Assembly (NCBI GenBank): GCA_910585815.1
Contig: CAJUFJ010000012.1
Location: forward strand, 1-64,000
Direction: 5' to 3'
DNA length: 64,000 bases
DNA from: an uncultured Oscillospiraceae bacterium
GTDB lineage: Bacteria; Bacillota; Clostridia; Oscillospirales; Oscillospiraceae
Below the pieces are notes generated by a model, which made no database searches, was not told where the DNA came from, and saw nothing but the letters and a program-made list of their open reading frames with translations. The position numbers and the translations under genes are program-made. Shown here piece by piece: positions 1 to 8,787 of this stretch (the stretch's first letter is position 1; every line of letters starts with the position of its first letter).

Positions 1-1613
1 TCCTGGGAGGCGCCGTTGGTCATGGTGTCCATCACCACCTCCTCGGCGGCCCGGCCGCCCATGGAGACGGCGATCTTGGCCATCAGTTCCTCCCTGGTGC
101 GCAGGTTGGTCTTGTCCTCCTCGGGCATGAGCAGGGTGTAGCCCAGGGACCCTTCCGTGTGGGGGACGATGGTGATTTTCTGCACCGGCTCGGCGTTCTT
201 CTGCTTGTAGGCCACCATGGCGTGGCCCACCTCGTGGTAGGCCACCAGCTTGCGCTCCAGCTCGGTGAGCACCGAGTTTTTCTTCTCGCTGCCGGCGATG
301 ACGAACTCAAAGGAGGCCAGCAGGTCCTCCTGGTTGACGGCCCGGCGGCCGTGGCGCACCGCCCGCAGGGCGGCCTCGTTCACCAGGTTGGCCAGGTCGG
401 CGCCCACAGTGCCGGCGGTGGCCAGGGCAATCTTCTTCAAATCCACGTCCTCGCTGAGACGGATGTTCCGGGTGTGGACCTGGAGGGTGGACAGACGTCC
501 CGCCAGGTTGGGCCGGTCGATGGTGATGCGCCGGTCGAAGCGGCCGGGGCGGAGGAGGGCCTTGTCCAGCACCTCGGGCCGGTTGGTAGCTCCCAGGACG
601 ATGACGCCCTTGCCGGGGTCGAAGCCGTCCAGCTCGGCCAGCAGCTGGTTCAGGGTCTGCTCCCGCTCGTCGTTGCCGCCCATGCGGTTGTCACGGGACT
701 TGCCGATGGTGTCGATCTCGTCGATGAAGATGATACAGGGGGCCATCTTGCTGGCCTCTTTAAAGAGGTCCCGCACACGGGACGCGCCCACACCCACGAA
801 CATCTCCACAAAGTCGGAGCCGCTGATGGAGAAGAAGGGCACCCCCGCCTCTCCGGCCACCGCCTTTGCCAGCAGAGTCTTGCCGGTGCCCGGAGGGCCC
901 ACCAGCAGCGCGCCCTTGGGCAGCTTGGCGCCGATCTCGGTGTACTTCTGGGGGTTGTGGAGGATGTCAATGATCTCCTCTAGGCTCTCCTTGGCCTCGT
1001 CCTGACCGGCCACGTCCCTAAAGGTGACGCCGGTCTTTTTCTCCACATAGACCTTGGCGTTGGCCTTGCCCACGCCGCCGATGCCGCCCATGCCCCCCTT
1101 GCCGCCGATGCCCCGCATGAGGAAGACCATGGCTCCCACCATAATCACCAGGGGCAGAATGGTGGTGAGGAACAGGTAGAGGATCTGGGAGGAGTTATCC
1201 ACCGGTTCGGTCCAGCGGCGGACATTGTGCTCCTCCAGCAGGGATTCCAGCTCCAGGTCGGCGATGGGGAGCGGGGTGGTGACATACTCGGTCTCCCGGT
1301 TGTTCTGGAGGGGCACCCAGGCAAACATGTTGTTCCCCTGGTGTCTCTCCTCATCCTCCGGGATGTAGGACAGGGCCTCCTCCTCCGCCCCCTCCTTGAG
1401 GGCGATGGTGAACAGGCTGCTCTCCAGATTGACGGACTCCACCAAATCCGCCGCTATCCACTGCTTGAAGACGGAGTAGTCCACCTGCACCTGATTGGAG
1501 CTGTTGTAGGAGCTGGTGCAGCTGCGGAAGATCAGCGTGAGAAACAGCGCCCACAGAATCAGCGAAATCAGGCCAAAGGTATTCTTTTTGTTATTTCCTT
1601 TATCTGGTTTCAA
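1..1613 (-). CDS. ftsH: ATP-dependent zinc metalloprotease FtsH (3' end outside window)
   Basis: Membrane-anchored AAA+ protease that degrades membrane and regulatory proteins. Translation from TTG at 1613 gives an N-terminal membrane segment (LISLILWALFLTLIF), an extracytoplasmic domain, a second membrane segment near residues 140-160, then the AAA domain. Visible motifs are Walker A GPPGTGKT (about 239-246), Walker B IIFIDEID, the second region of homology ATNRPEVLDKALLRPGRFD, and zinc motif HEVGH (460-464). Most family members have HEAGH; A to V still leaves both histidines and the glutamate. The TTG start is chosen because GGAGG lies 9 nt upstream and no ATG in frame keeps the first membrane segment. 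The gene runs off the left edge, so the last part of the protease domain is missing. Confidence 0.96.
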   Translation of the reverse strand, partial: MKPDKGNNKKNTFGLISLILWALFLTLIFRSCTSSYNSSNQVQVDYSVFKQWIAADLVESVNLESSLFTIALKEGAEEEALSYIPEDEERHQGNNMFAWVPLQNNRETEYVTTPLPIADLELESLLEEHNVRRWTEPVDNSSQILYLFLTTILPLVIMVGAMVFLMRGIGGKGGMGGIGGVGKANAKVYVEKKTGVTFRDVAGQDEAKESLEEIIDILHNPQKYTEIGAKLPKGALLVGPPGTGKTLLAKAVAGEAGVPFFSISGSDFVEMFVGVGASRVRDLFKEASKMAPCIIFIDEIDTIGKSRDNRMGGNDEREQTLNQLLAELDGFDPGKGVIVLGATNRPEVLDKALLRPGRFDRRITIDRPNLAGRLSTLQVHTRNIRLSEDVDLKKIALATAGTVGADLANLVNEAALRAVRHGRRAVNQEDLLASFEFVIAGSEKKNSVLTELERKLVAYHEVGHAMVAYKQKNAEPVQKITIVPHTEGSLGYTLLMPEEDKTNLRTREELMAKIAVSMGGRAAEEVVMDTMTNGASQ

Positions 1614-1661
1614 AGGAGCGTACCTCCAATTTTCTGCATGATACAAAACAGGTCAGAGGGT

Positions 1662-1690
1662 ATCATACCACAGTTGCGGAATAAAAACAA
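1662..1690 (-). promoter_or_regulatory. Sigma-A-type promoter of ftsH
   Basis: On the minus strand TTGTTT and TATGAT are separated by 17 nt, about 50 nt upstream of the ftsH TTG start. Pattern match only. Confidence 0.55.
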
Positions 1691-1751
1691 GAAAATACCG
1701 TGTAAACTTCCGGTGAATTTTCTGTGACTTGAAGACTTCCTCCGCTGACAG

Positions 1752-1880
1752 CCTACAAAAGGCTCCCTCCCCGAGGGAGCTGTCAGCCGCAGGCTGACTG
1801 AGGGAGTCCCCAAGGACCCCGCAGACCTCCGGAGGACTCCCTCCGTCACGGCCGTGCCACCTTCCTCTAAGAGGGAGGCT
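1752..1880. repeat. Palindromic intergenic repeat, family A, copy 1
   Basis: Most of the 404-base gap between ftsH and the next gene is made of GC-rich inverted repeats. A short GCTCCCTC/GAGGGAGC hairpin is followed by a GTCAGCC..GGCTGAC hairpin and the words CTGACTGAGGGAG. A complementary CCTCCCTC-type end follows near 1865-1880. Similar blocks lie at 28998-29160, 38821-38930 and 59665-59728, always between genes. No coding capacity. Confidence 0.75.
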
Positions 1881-2017
1881 TTTGGCCCCCGGCCGTTCAC
1901 AATTTATTTACTCATTCAATTACCCTGGGTTTTCGTAAAATCCCACTTCCCTCCAGCGGGTAAATGTGGTAGAATGTATTTTGTATGTGATTTCGACACC
2001 GGAAGGACTGGATATCT

Positions 2018-2800
2018 ATGAACAAACGCCCCCCGCTGCGCCGCTCCGCCCCTGTGGAGCAGGAGAACGACGGCATTATCGAGGGCCGCAACGCAGTCAC
2101 CGAGGCCCTGCGGGCCGGGGTGACCATCGACAAAATCTTTATCGCCAAGGGGGAGACCGACGCCGCCCTGGGGCATATCGCCTCCGCCGCCCGGGAGAAG
2201 GGCATCGTGGTGGTAGACGCCGACCGGCGCAAGCTGGACAACATGAGCCGCACCCACTCCCACCAGGGCGTGATCGCCCAGGCCGCCGTCCGGGAGTATG
2301 CCAGTGTGGACGACATCCTCAATGCCGCCCGGGAAAAGGGGGAAAAGCCCCTCATCGTGGTGTGCGACGAGCTCAGCGACCCACACAACCTGGGGGCGGT
2401 CATCCGTACCGCCGACGCCGCCGGGGCCCACGGAGTGATTATCCCCAAGCGCCGGTCCGCCGGCCTCACCGCCATCGTGGGCAAGACCTCCGCCGGGGCG
2501 GTGGCCCACGTCCCCGTAGCCCGGGTGCCCAACCTGCCCGCCCTGCTCAAAGAACTGAAGGAGGAGGGGGTCTGGGTCTTCGGGGCCACCATGGGAGGCA
2601 GCACCCCCCTGTACAAGGCCGACCTGAAGGGGCCCGCCGCCATCGTCATCGGCAGCGAGGGCTCCGGCCTGGGCCGGCTGGTGGAGGAGACCTGCGACTT
2701 CACCGTGTCCATCCCCATGTTCGGCAAAATTAACTCCCTCAACGCATCCGCCGCTGCGGCCGTGCTGCTGTATGAGGCGGTAAGACAGAGAATGAACTGA
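2018..2800 (+). CDS. rlmB: TrmH/SpoU-family 23S rRNA (guanosine-2'-O-)-methyltransferase, RlmB-like
   Basis: 260 residues, the usual length for RlmB-type SPOUT enzymes that 2'-O-methylate a guanosine of 23S rRNA using S-adenosylmethionine. The N-terminal substrate-binding domain starts with IIEGRNAVTEALRAG. The SPOUT domain shows VVCDELSDPHNLGAVIRTA, AIVIGSEGSGL and the C-terminal knot motif SLNASAAAAVLLYEA. GGAAGGAC precedes the ATG. The next gene begins 16 nt after the stop, so the two are probably cotranscribed. The family is certain; the exact modified nucleotide is inferred from homology (the close paralogue YacO acts on the same kind of site). Confidence 0.9.
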   Translation: MNKRPPLRRSAPVEQENDGIIEGRNAVTEALRAGVTIDKIFIAKGETDAALGHIASAAREKGIVVVDADRRKLDNMSRTHSHQGVIAQAAVREYASVDDILNAAREKGEKPLIVVCDELSDPHNLGAVIRTADAAGAHGVIIPKRRSAGLTAIVGKTSAGAVAHVPVARVPNLPALLKELKEEGVWVFGATMGGSTPLYKADLKGPAAIVIGSEGSGLGRLVEETCDFTVSIPMFGKINSLNASAAAAVLLYEAVRQRMN

Positions 2801-2816
2801 CCAAGGAGTCCCTTCC

Positions 2817-5048
2817 ATGAGCGACCGAGACGACAAATTGAATAAAGGCGAGCTGATCGACATTAAGTCGCTTATCGGGAACGCCGACGGCGGGGACTTT
2901 TCCCTGGACGACATTCTGGCCGAGTACGGCCATCCGCCCCAGGAGGCGCCCGCTGAGCCGGAGGAGGCCCCCGGCGGGCAGGAGGAGCGGTTCAACACCA
3001 TCGACCTGTCCACCATCCCCAGGCCCCAGACCGTGCCCAGGCCCAAGGCCGCCGCCCGGTCGGGGGGGAATGTGGTCTCCTTCCCCGGCGGACGGGCCGT
3101 CCAGCCCCCGGAGGAGCCCGGTGAGCCGCCCCCTCCGCCGGAGGAAGCGGAGGACCTCCCCCCGGCGGAGGAGGCCCGGATCACCCCCTTTCCCAGGAAG
3201 CGGAACAGGCTGTCCGCCCTGGTACACGACCTGAACCAGCGCGCCGACGACTACGCCGAGCACATGTTTGAGGAGGACGAGTCCATCGACAAGGCGGAGG
3301 TCCGCCGCCTGGAGCGCCTGATCCCCGGCACCGACCGGGAGGAGCTGGACGACGAGCCCCCCTCCCGCCAATGGCGGCGGCCCAAGCGGCAGGAGCCCCC
3401 GCCCCCCGACACGCCCCCCCAGGAGCTGGCCCGGCGGTATGGCAAGGGCCTGAAGTGGATGCGCACCCGGGTGCTGCTTATCTTCCTGCTGGCCGTCCTG
3501 GCTCTGGTCCAGACCCTGGCCCCCGCCGCCGGGCTGATCTGGCCCGCCCCCCTGGACCAGCCCGCAGCCCAGTGCGCCCTCTCCTCCGGCCTGCTGGGGC
3601 TGGGCGTGCTGCTGTCCCTGGATGTGCTCCTCACCGGCCTGGCCCGGGCCTGCTTTTTAAAGTTCGGCATGGACACCATGGCCGCCCTGGCCTGTGTCCT
3701 CACCCTGGCCGACGGCCTCCAGCTGGCCGCCTCTGCGGAGCCCCAGCGTCTGCCCTACACCCTGGTCTGTCTGGCCGGGCTGTTCTTCCTGGTCCACGGC
3801 GCTTACCACAACCGCTGTGCCCTGCGCCTGTCCTGCCGCACCGCCGCCTCCTCCGCCACCCCCTACCGGATTACCCTGGACCCGGGCCGGTGGAGCGACA
3901 AGGACACCTATGCCAAGTGGTCCGGCTCCCAGGAGGGCTTCGGCAGCCAGATCCAGACCGACGACGGCGCACAGCGCATTTTCCGTCGCTTCTGCCCCCT
4001 GCTTGTCCTCGGGGATGTCCTCTTTGCCCTGATGGCCTCCACCGGCGGGGGCCATCCCGAGCGGCTGGTGTGGGCCCTGTCCGCCCTGTTCACCGCCACC
4101 ACCGCCTTCGGCGGCACCCTGGCCTACGGCCGGGCCTTTCACAAGGTAATCCGGCGGCTGTCCCCCAGCGGGGCCGCTCTGGCGGGCTGGCCGGGCATCT
4201 CCGCCTCCCGCAGCGGCAACTGCGTCCTTATCACCGACGGCGACCTCTTTCCCCCGGGCTATGTGGAGCTCAACGGCTTTAAGGTCACCCCCGACTTCCC
4301 CGCCGAGCGGATAGTGGCCTACACCGCCACCCTCATCCGGGACTCGGGCAGCGGCCTGACCACCCTGTTCCACAACCAGCTGCGGACCCTGGGCGGGCTG
4401 ATGCGCAGCGCCGACAACCTCCAGTGCCACGAGGGGGGCGGCCTGTCGGCCAACATCCGGGGCGACCAGGTGCTGGTGGGCTCCGCCGCCTTTATGAAGC
4501 TGATGGAGGTCCGCCTGCCCCAGGGGCTGAACGTGAAACACGCCGTCTTCTGTGCCGTAGATGGCCAGCTGGCAGGCATCTTCGCCCTGAACTACATCCT
4601 GCCCGACACCGTCTTTCCCGCGCTGGAGTCCCTGATGCTGGAGAAGGTGGAGCCGGTGCTGGCCACCCGGGACTTCAACCTGATCCCCGCCATGCTCCAG
4701 CAGCGGTTCCGGCTGGCCGCCGACAAGATGGCCTTTCCCACGGTGGAGCGCCGGCGGGAGCTGTCCGACCCGGAGCAGAGCCACGAGGACGGCATCCTCA
4801 CCGCCCTGCTGTGCCGGGAGGGGCTGCTCCCCTTTGCCGAGGCCATCACCGCCGCCAAGCGGCTGCGCTGGGCCGCCCGGCTGGGCGCGGCGCTGTGCTG
4901 TGCCGGCTCTCTGCTGGGGATGGCCCTGGCCGCCTACCTCACCTCGGTGGGGGCCTACACCTCCCTGTCCCCCCTGAATCTCCTTATTTACATGCTCACC
5001 TGGCTCGTCCCCGTGTGGTTCTTGTCCGGGTGGGTCCACCGCTTTTAG
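2817..5048 (+). CDS. P1B-type ATPase-like membrane protein lacking the DKTGT phosphorylation motif
   Basis: 743 residues. Residues 1-210 are charged, Pro/Glu-rich and probably disordered and cytoplasmic. Membrane segments follow from about 218, including FGMDTMAALA, which resembles the MDxLxALG signature of heavy-metal P-type ATPases. Further on, LSPSGAALAGWPGI resembles the segment before the phosphorylation site, but the DKTGTLT position reads TDGDLFP, so the acyl-phosphate aspartate is missing. GSAAFMKLM and DGQLAGIFALN resemble the nucleotide-binding and hinge regions. No GDGxND motif is seen. The C-terminal pair of helices (SLSPLNLLIYMLTWLVPVWF) fits the last helices of the family. It is probably catalytically dead; its function is unknown. 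It follows the methyltransferase by 16 nt. Confidence 0.6.
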   Translation: MSDRDDKLNKGELIDIKSLIGNADGGDFSLDDILAEYGHPPQEAPAEPEEAPGGQEERFNTIDLSTIPRPQTVPRPKAAARSGGNVVSFPGGRAVQPPEEPGEPPPPPEEAEDLPPAEEARITPFPRKRNRLSALVHDLNQRADDYAEHMFEEDESIDKAEVRRLERLIPGTDREELDDEPPSRQWRRPKRQEPPPPDTPPQELARRYGKGLKWMRTRVLLIFLLAVLALVQTLAPAAGLIWPAPLDQPAAQCALSSGLLGLGVLLSLDVLLTGLARACFLKFGMDTMAALACVLTLADGLQLAASAEPQRLPYTLVCLAGLFFLVHGAYHNRCALRLSCRTAASSATPYRITLDPGRWSDKDTYAKWSGSQEGFGSQIQTDDGAQRIFRRFCPLLVLGDVLFALMASTGGGHPERLVWALSALFTATTAFGGTLAYGRAFHKVIRRLSPSGAALAGWPGISASRSGNCVLITDGDLFPPGYVELNGFKVTPDFPAERIVAYTATLIRDSGSGLTTLFHNQLRTLGGLMRSADNLQCHEGGGLSANIRGDQVLVGSAAFMKLMEVRLPQGLNVKHAVFCAVDGQLAGIFALNYILPDTVFPALESLMLEKVEPVLATRDFNLIPAMLQQRFRLAADKMAFPTVERRRELSDPEQSHEDGILTALLCREGLLPFAEAITAAKRLRWAARLGAALCCAGSLLGMALAAYLTSVGAYTSLSPLNLLIYMLTWLVPVWFLSGWVHRF

Positions 5049-5053
5049 ACATG

Positions 5054-5084
5054 AAAATTCCCCGGCCGCGGCCGGGGAATTTTT
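5054..5084. terminator. Bidirectional rho-independent terminator
   Basis: A near-perfect palindrome with arms AAAATTCCCCGGCCG and CGGCCGGGGAATTTT lies between convergent genes ending at 5048 and 5101 and has U-tracts both ways. Confidence 0.88.
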
Positions 5085-5100
5085 GTGCTTTATTTGTGCC

Positions 5101-8100
5101 TTAATAGGTCAGCACCCGGTGGATAATCTCCGCCATGTCCACCCGGGTCAGGGGCTGGGTGGGGCTGAGACGGCCGCCGGAGGTGGGCAGGTAGCCCCGC
5201 TGGACGGCGAAGGACATCGCCCCCTGGGCATAGCCCGCAACGCTGCCGCTGTCGCTGTAGCCGGCCAAGGCGCTGGCGTAGCCGTCGTTGGCGCTCCAGC
5301 CCACTGTCCTCATGGCCCGCTGGACCATACAGATGGCGTCCTGCCGGGTGAGGGCGGTGTCAGGGGAGAAATAGCCCCCGCCCACGCCGCTGACGACGCC
5401 CCGAGCATACAGGGTATTCACCGCCTCGGCGTAGTAGGCGCCGGAGGGCACGTCATAGAAGACGTTGGAGCTGCCGCTGGGGCTCAGCTCGAAGGCCTGG
5501 TAGACCATCCGGGCGAAGTCGCCCCGGCGGATGTGGCTCTCGGGCCCGTACTGGCCTTGGTTCAGGCCCCGGGTAATGTTGTGGTCATAGAGGAAGTCCA
5601 CCGCCGCCTGTTGGGCCTGGCTGTAGCCGTTCATGTCGTTGAAGTAGGTGGAGCCGTAGCCCGGTGAGACGGTGATAATCACCTCCCCCTCGAAGGTGGA
5701 GCCGTTGGAGTTGGTGCCGGTGTAAGGGATGGACACCGTGCCGCTGTACCCCGCCCGGGGCACAAAGCTCAAGTCAGAGATCAGCGGACTGCCGCTGACC
5801 CGGTAGCTGGTGCCGGTGCTGGCCTGGCGGCCGTACTTGGTGGGGCTGACGTACTGGTAGTACAGGTAGCCCGCGCTGCTGGAGGGCATGGCGTCAAACT
5901 TGACGGAGCTGAGGGTGTAGCCCCTGCGGCCCAGGTCGCCGCCGTTCAGCTGCACCGGCGCGGTGCGGGTGGAGTAGCTGGCAGTGGCATCGGCCGGGGC
6001 CCGCTCCACGTCGATCTCCACCGTCCCCTCGAAGGTTCCCCCTCCGCTGGCGGCGGTGGCCTTAAAGCCGATGTAAACCGTGCCGGTGTAGCCGCTGGCG
6101 GGGACGAAGGCCACCCGGTCCAGGTCGCTGGCCGAGATGGAGGTGTTGGAGCTGATCCGCGTGCCCTGGCTGGAGCTGGAACGGTAGTTGCGGTACAGCC
6201 AACCCTGGCTGCTGCTGGGGATGTCGAAGCGGACCGAGCTCACATCCCGGTCGGTCTCCCACCGGGACAGGTCGTCGAAGTCGTCCCGGTCGAAGACTGC
6301 GGCAGAGCTGGAGTTTGCGGTGTAGTGGATGCTCTCCCGGCTGCCGCTGCCGGAGCCGTTGGACGAGACGGTGACGACGCCGTTAAAGGTCATCCCGCTG
6401 GTGGAGCGGCCCACAAAGGGGATATTCACCGAACCGGAAAAGCTGTTGGAGGCCCGGAAGGACAGATTGTCGATGCGGGGGGAGCTGCTGCCGTTGTAGT
6501 AGCGGGTATTGGTCCGGGCCGTGCTGTTGTTGTAGTACAGGGTGCCGTCTGAGCCGCTGGGCAGGCTCTGGAACTCCACATAGTTCAGGCTGGAGCCGGT
6601 CAGGTCCCGGCACAGGCGGTTGAAGTGGGTGTCGTCAAAGCTTACCGAGCGGCCGGGCGCGCAGGTGTACAGCACATCCCCGGAGCTGGAGCCCCCCCGC
6701 ACGTTCACCAGCACATCGCCGGAGAAGACGTCGCCGTTGATGGTCTGGGCGGTGAAGGGAATCTTCACCGTGCCCACAAAGTCCTCCGCCGGGACAAAGG
6801 CCAGGCGGTCGATGCGGGGGCTGCGGGTGCCGTAGTAGTAGGGGGTGCCGGTTGTGACTTGGGCTCCGGTGTTGGAGGCGGAGCGGTAGTCGTAGTACAG
6901 CACGCCCTGGCTGGCGGAGGGCAGCGCGTCGAAGGTGAGGTGGTTGATGGTCTGGTAGTCGTCCATGCGCTCCTGACAGTAGTCGTTAAAATCCCTGTCG
7001 TCGAAGTAGACCACAGCCCCCTGGGAGGTCTCATAGCTTACACCGCCGATGGCCACGCTAGTGTCCTCCCCCACGTTGATGTTCACCTGGCCGGCGTAGG
7101 AGGCGCCGGGGGTGCCTGTGCTGCGGGCGGTATAGTAGACGGTAACGGGCCCGGTGTAGCCCGGGGCGGGGACAAACCAGATATCACCCAGGCTGCGCAG
7201 GCTGTACTGGGCGGTGGTGGAGACGATGCTGCCATAGCTGCCCGAATTGCTGTAGTTGGTATACAGGGTGCCCTGGCGCGTGGGGGGCTGGGCGAACACC
7301 ACGTGGCTCAGGCGGGCGCCGGTGCGCTCCTTACACACCCGGTCAAACTCGTTGGCGTCAAACTGGACGGCGGTGTTGTACTTGGTATTGATGGCAATTC
7401 CGGCGCTGCTGCCGGTCTCGGAGGTCACCTCCAGGATGATGGCGCAGTTATAGGTTGTGCCCTCTGAGGTGAGGGCCATGTACTTGATAATCACCTGGCC
7501 GCCCATAAAGTCGGGTTTGGCCACAAAGGTGATATCCTCCAGGTCCCGCTGGCCGCTGCGGGGGTTGCGGTAGTAGGTGTCCCGGCTCGCCACGCCGGCC
7601 CCGGGCTCGGCGTCGGAGCTGTAGCGGTAAAAGAGGGTGCCCTGGTCGGTGGGGACGTTCAGGCCGCTCACGCTGACCACCTTGCCGCCCAGCTGGCTGC
7701 TGAAGTCGGAATGCAGCTTGCTGAAGGGCAGGGCCTCGCCGCTTTTCAGCTCGGTTTTGTACTCAATGGTGGTGCTGGGGTCGGCAATCACCTTGATGGG
7801 GATGTTTGCCTTGTATTTTTTGCTGTTGTCGCTGACCACCACGGTGGTTTCGCCCACCTGGATGCCCTTTACCTTATTTCCGCCGGTGACCATTGCGATA
7901 TAGTTGTCGTTGGCGGTGTAGGTGATGCCCTTGGCGGCGCCATAGGCCGTTGCCGGCCAGAGCTCTTTCTCCTCGTTCTCCATCACCTCGATGGGCTCGG
8001 TGCTCACGTCGATGCCGCTGACCTCAACCGAGACCTCCTCTGTACGGCGGGAGCCTTGTCCGTCACCTATGTAGGCGTAAATCAAGACCTTGCCGGGCTT

Positions 8101-8712
8101 TCTGCCGGAAACAGTACAGATTGTGCCGTTGCTCCTGGGGTTCAGAAGAACAATCTCGCTGTTCGCGCCGTATTCGCCCCACTCTCCGTCCACAAAGTCC
8201 TGGACCTTCCACTGGACCTGCGAATTGCCGGTGACGTTGACTTTAATCTCCGCTGTGCTCGTGTTGGTGGGCTCGATGATAAAGGGGCCCTTGTTGACAA
8301 GGGTGATGGTATCGGGAGTGGTGGTGGCCGCTGTGACAGTGACCGTTGCCGTTCCTGAATACTCCGTGCCGCTGTATGTACACTTGGCAGTAATTGTGGC
8401 AGTCCCAGCGGCTACACCGGTTACTTGTCCACTACTATTATCCACTGTGGCCTTGTCCGTGGCACTGCTTTCCCATGTGAAAGTCGGCTGACTCGTCACT
8501 GCCGTGCCGCCGTCCTTCAGCACGGCGGTAGCCGTTGCTTTCTCTCCTGCTTTTATGCTGTTTGGACTTAACGATACTTCAACTGTAATCGTCCCCCGCG
8601 GCTGAACAGCCCGGTCCCCTTCCACCGCAAATGCCGTCGGGACCAGCGTCATGCACATGGCAAGGGTCAGGAGAACCGCCAACCACCGGCGGGCAGAAAA
8701 AGTCTTTCGCAT
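5101..8712 (-). CDS. Secreted S-layer homology protein with Big_2 domain and six tandem beta-sandwich repeats
   Basis: About 1203 residues. The start is ATG 8712 (MRKTFSARR), with AGGAG upstream; the longer frame has no RBS. A signal peptide ends near AFA-VEG. A bacterial Ig-like (Big_2) domain covers about 40-130 (VTGVAAGTATITAKC), followed by a second sandwich domain. Then come six tandem units of about 95-105 residues, each with GTLYY/GYLYY, a Tyr-rich turn, and FVPAxGYTGTVxIPYT. The last 190 residues contain three SLH motifs (YFNDM, FYDVPSGAYYAEAV, ..), which normally bind pyruvylated secondary cell-wall polymer. It is thus a cell-surface protein, perhaps an adhesin or structural S-layer component. 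The larger SLH gene lies 75 nt upstream on the same strand. Confidence 0.88.
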   Translation of the reverse strand: MRKTFSARRWLAVLLTLAMCMTLVPTAFAVEGDRAVQPRGTITVEVSLSPNSIKAGEKATATAVLKDGGTAVTSQPTFTWESSATDKATVDNSSGQVTGVAAGTATITAKCTYSGTEYSGTATVTVTAATTTPDTITLVNKGPFIIEPTNTSTAEIKVNVTGNSQVQWKVQDFVDGEWGEYGANSEIVLLNPRSNGTICTVSGRKPGKVLIYAYIGDGQGSRRTEEVSVEVSGIDVSTEPIEVMENEEKELWPATAYGAAKGITYTANDNYIAMVTGGNKVKGIQVGETTVVVSDNSKKYKANIPIKVIADPSTTIEYKTELKSGEALPFSKLHSDFSSQLGGKVVSVSGLNVPTDQGTLFYRYSSDAEPGAGVASRDTYYRNPRSGQRDLEDITFVAKPDFMGGQVIIKYMALTSEGTTYNCAIILEVTSETGSSAGIAINTKYNTAVQFDANEFDRVCKERTGARLSHVVFAQPPTRQGTLYTNYSNSGSYGSIVSTTAQYSLRSLGDIWFVPAPGYTGPVTVYYTARSTGTPGASYAGQVNINVGEDTSVAIGGVSYETSQGAVVYFDDRDFNDYCQERMDDYQTINHLTFDALPSASQGVLYYDYRSASNTGAQVTTGTPYYYGTRSPRIDRLAFVPAEDFVGTVKIPFTAQTINGDVFSGDVLVNVRGGSSSGDVLYTCAPGRSVSFDDTHFNRLCRDLTGSSLNYVEFQSLPSGSDGTLYYNNSTARTNTRYYNGSSSPRIDNLSFRASNSFSGSVNIPFVGRSTSGMTFNGVVTVSSNGSGSGSRESIHYTANSSSAAVFDRDDFDDLSRWETDRDVSSVRFDIPSSSQGWLYRNYRSSSSQGTRISSNTSISASDLDRVAFVPASGYTGTVYIGFKATAASGGGTFEGTVEIDVERAPADATASYSTRTAPVQLNGGDLGRRGYTLSSVKFDAMPSSSAGYLYYQYVSPTKYGRQASTGTSYRVSGSPLISDLSFVPRAGYSGTVSIPYTGTNSNGSTFEGEVIITVSPGYGSTYFNDMNGYSQAQQAAVDFLYDHNITRGLNQGQYGPESHIRRGDFARMVYQAFELSPSGSSNVFYDVPSGAYYAEAVNTLYARGVVSGVGGGYFSPDTALTRQDAICMVQRAMRTVGWSANDGYASALAGYSDSGSVAGYAQGAMSFAVQRGYLPTSGGRLSPTQPLTRVDMAEIIHRVLTY

Positions 8713-8787
8713 ACTAAACACTCCTTTGGTGTCAGGGTTGGAATGGGGCGGCGGGAGCGGGCCCACAGCCCGCTCCCGTGGGGGAAA

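Noticed and set aside
159..1005. Two long rightward frames across ftsH
   Set aside because: ftsH is read on the minus strand from TTG 1613 with all motifs in one frame; the others are shadows.
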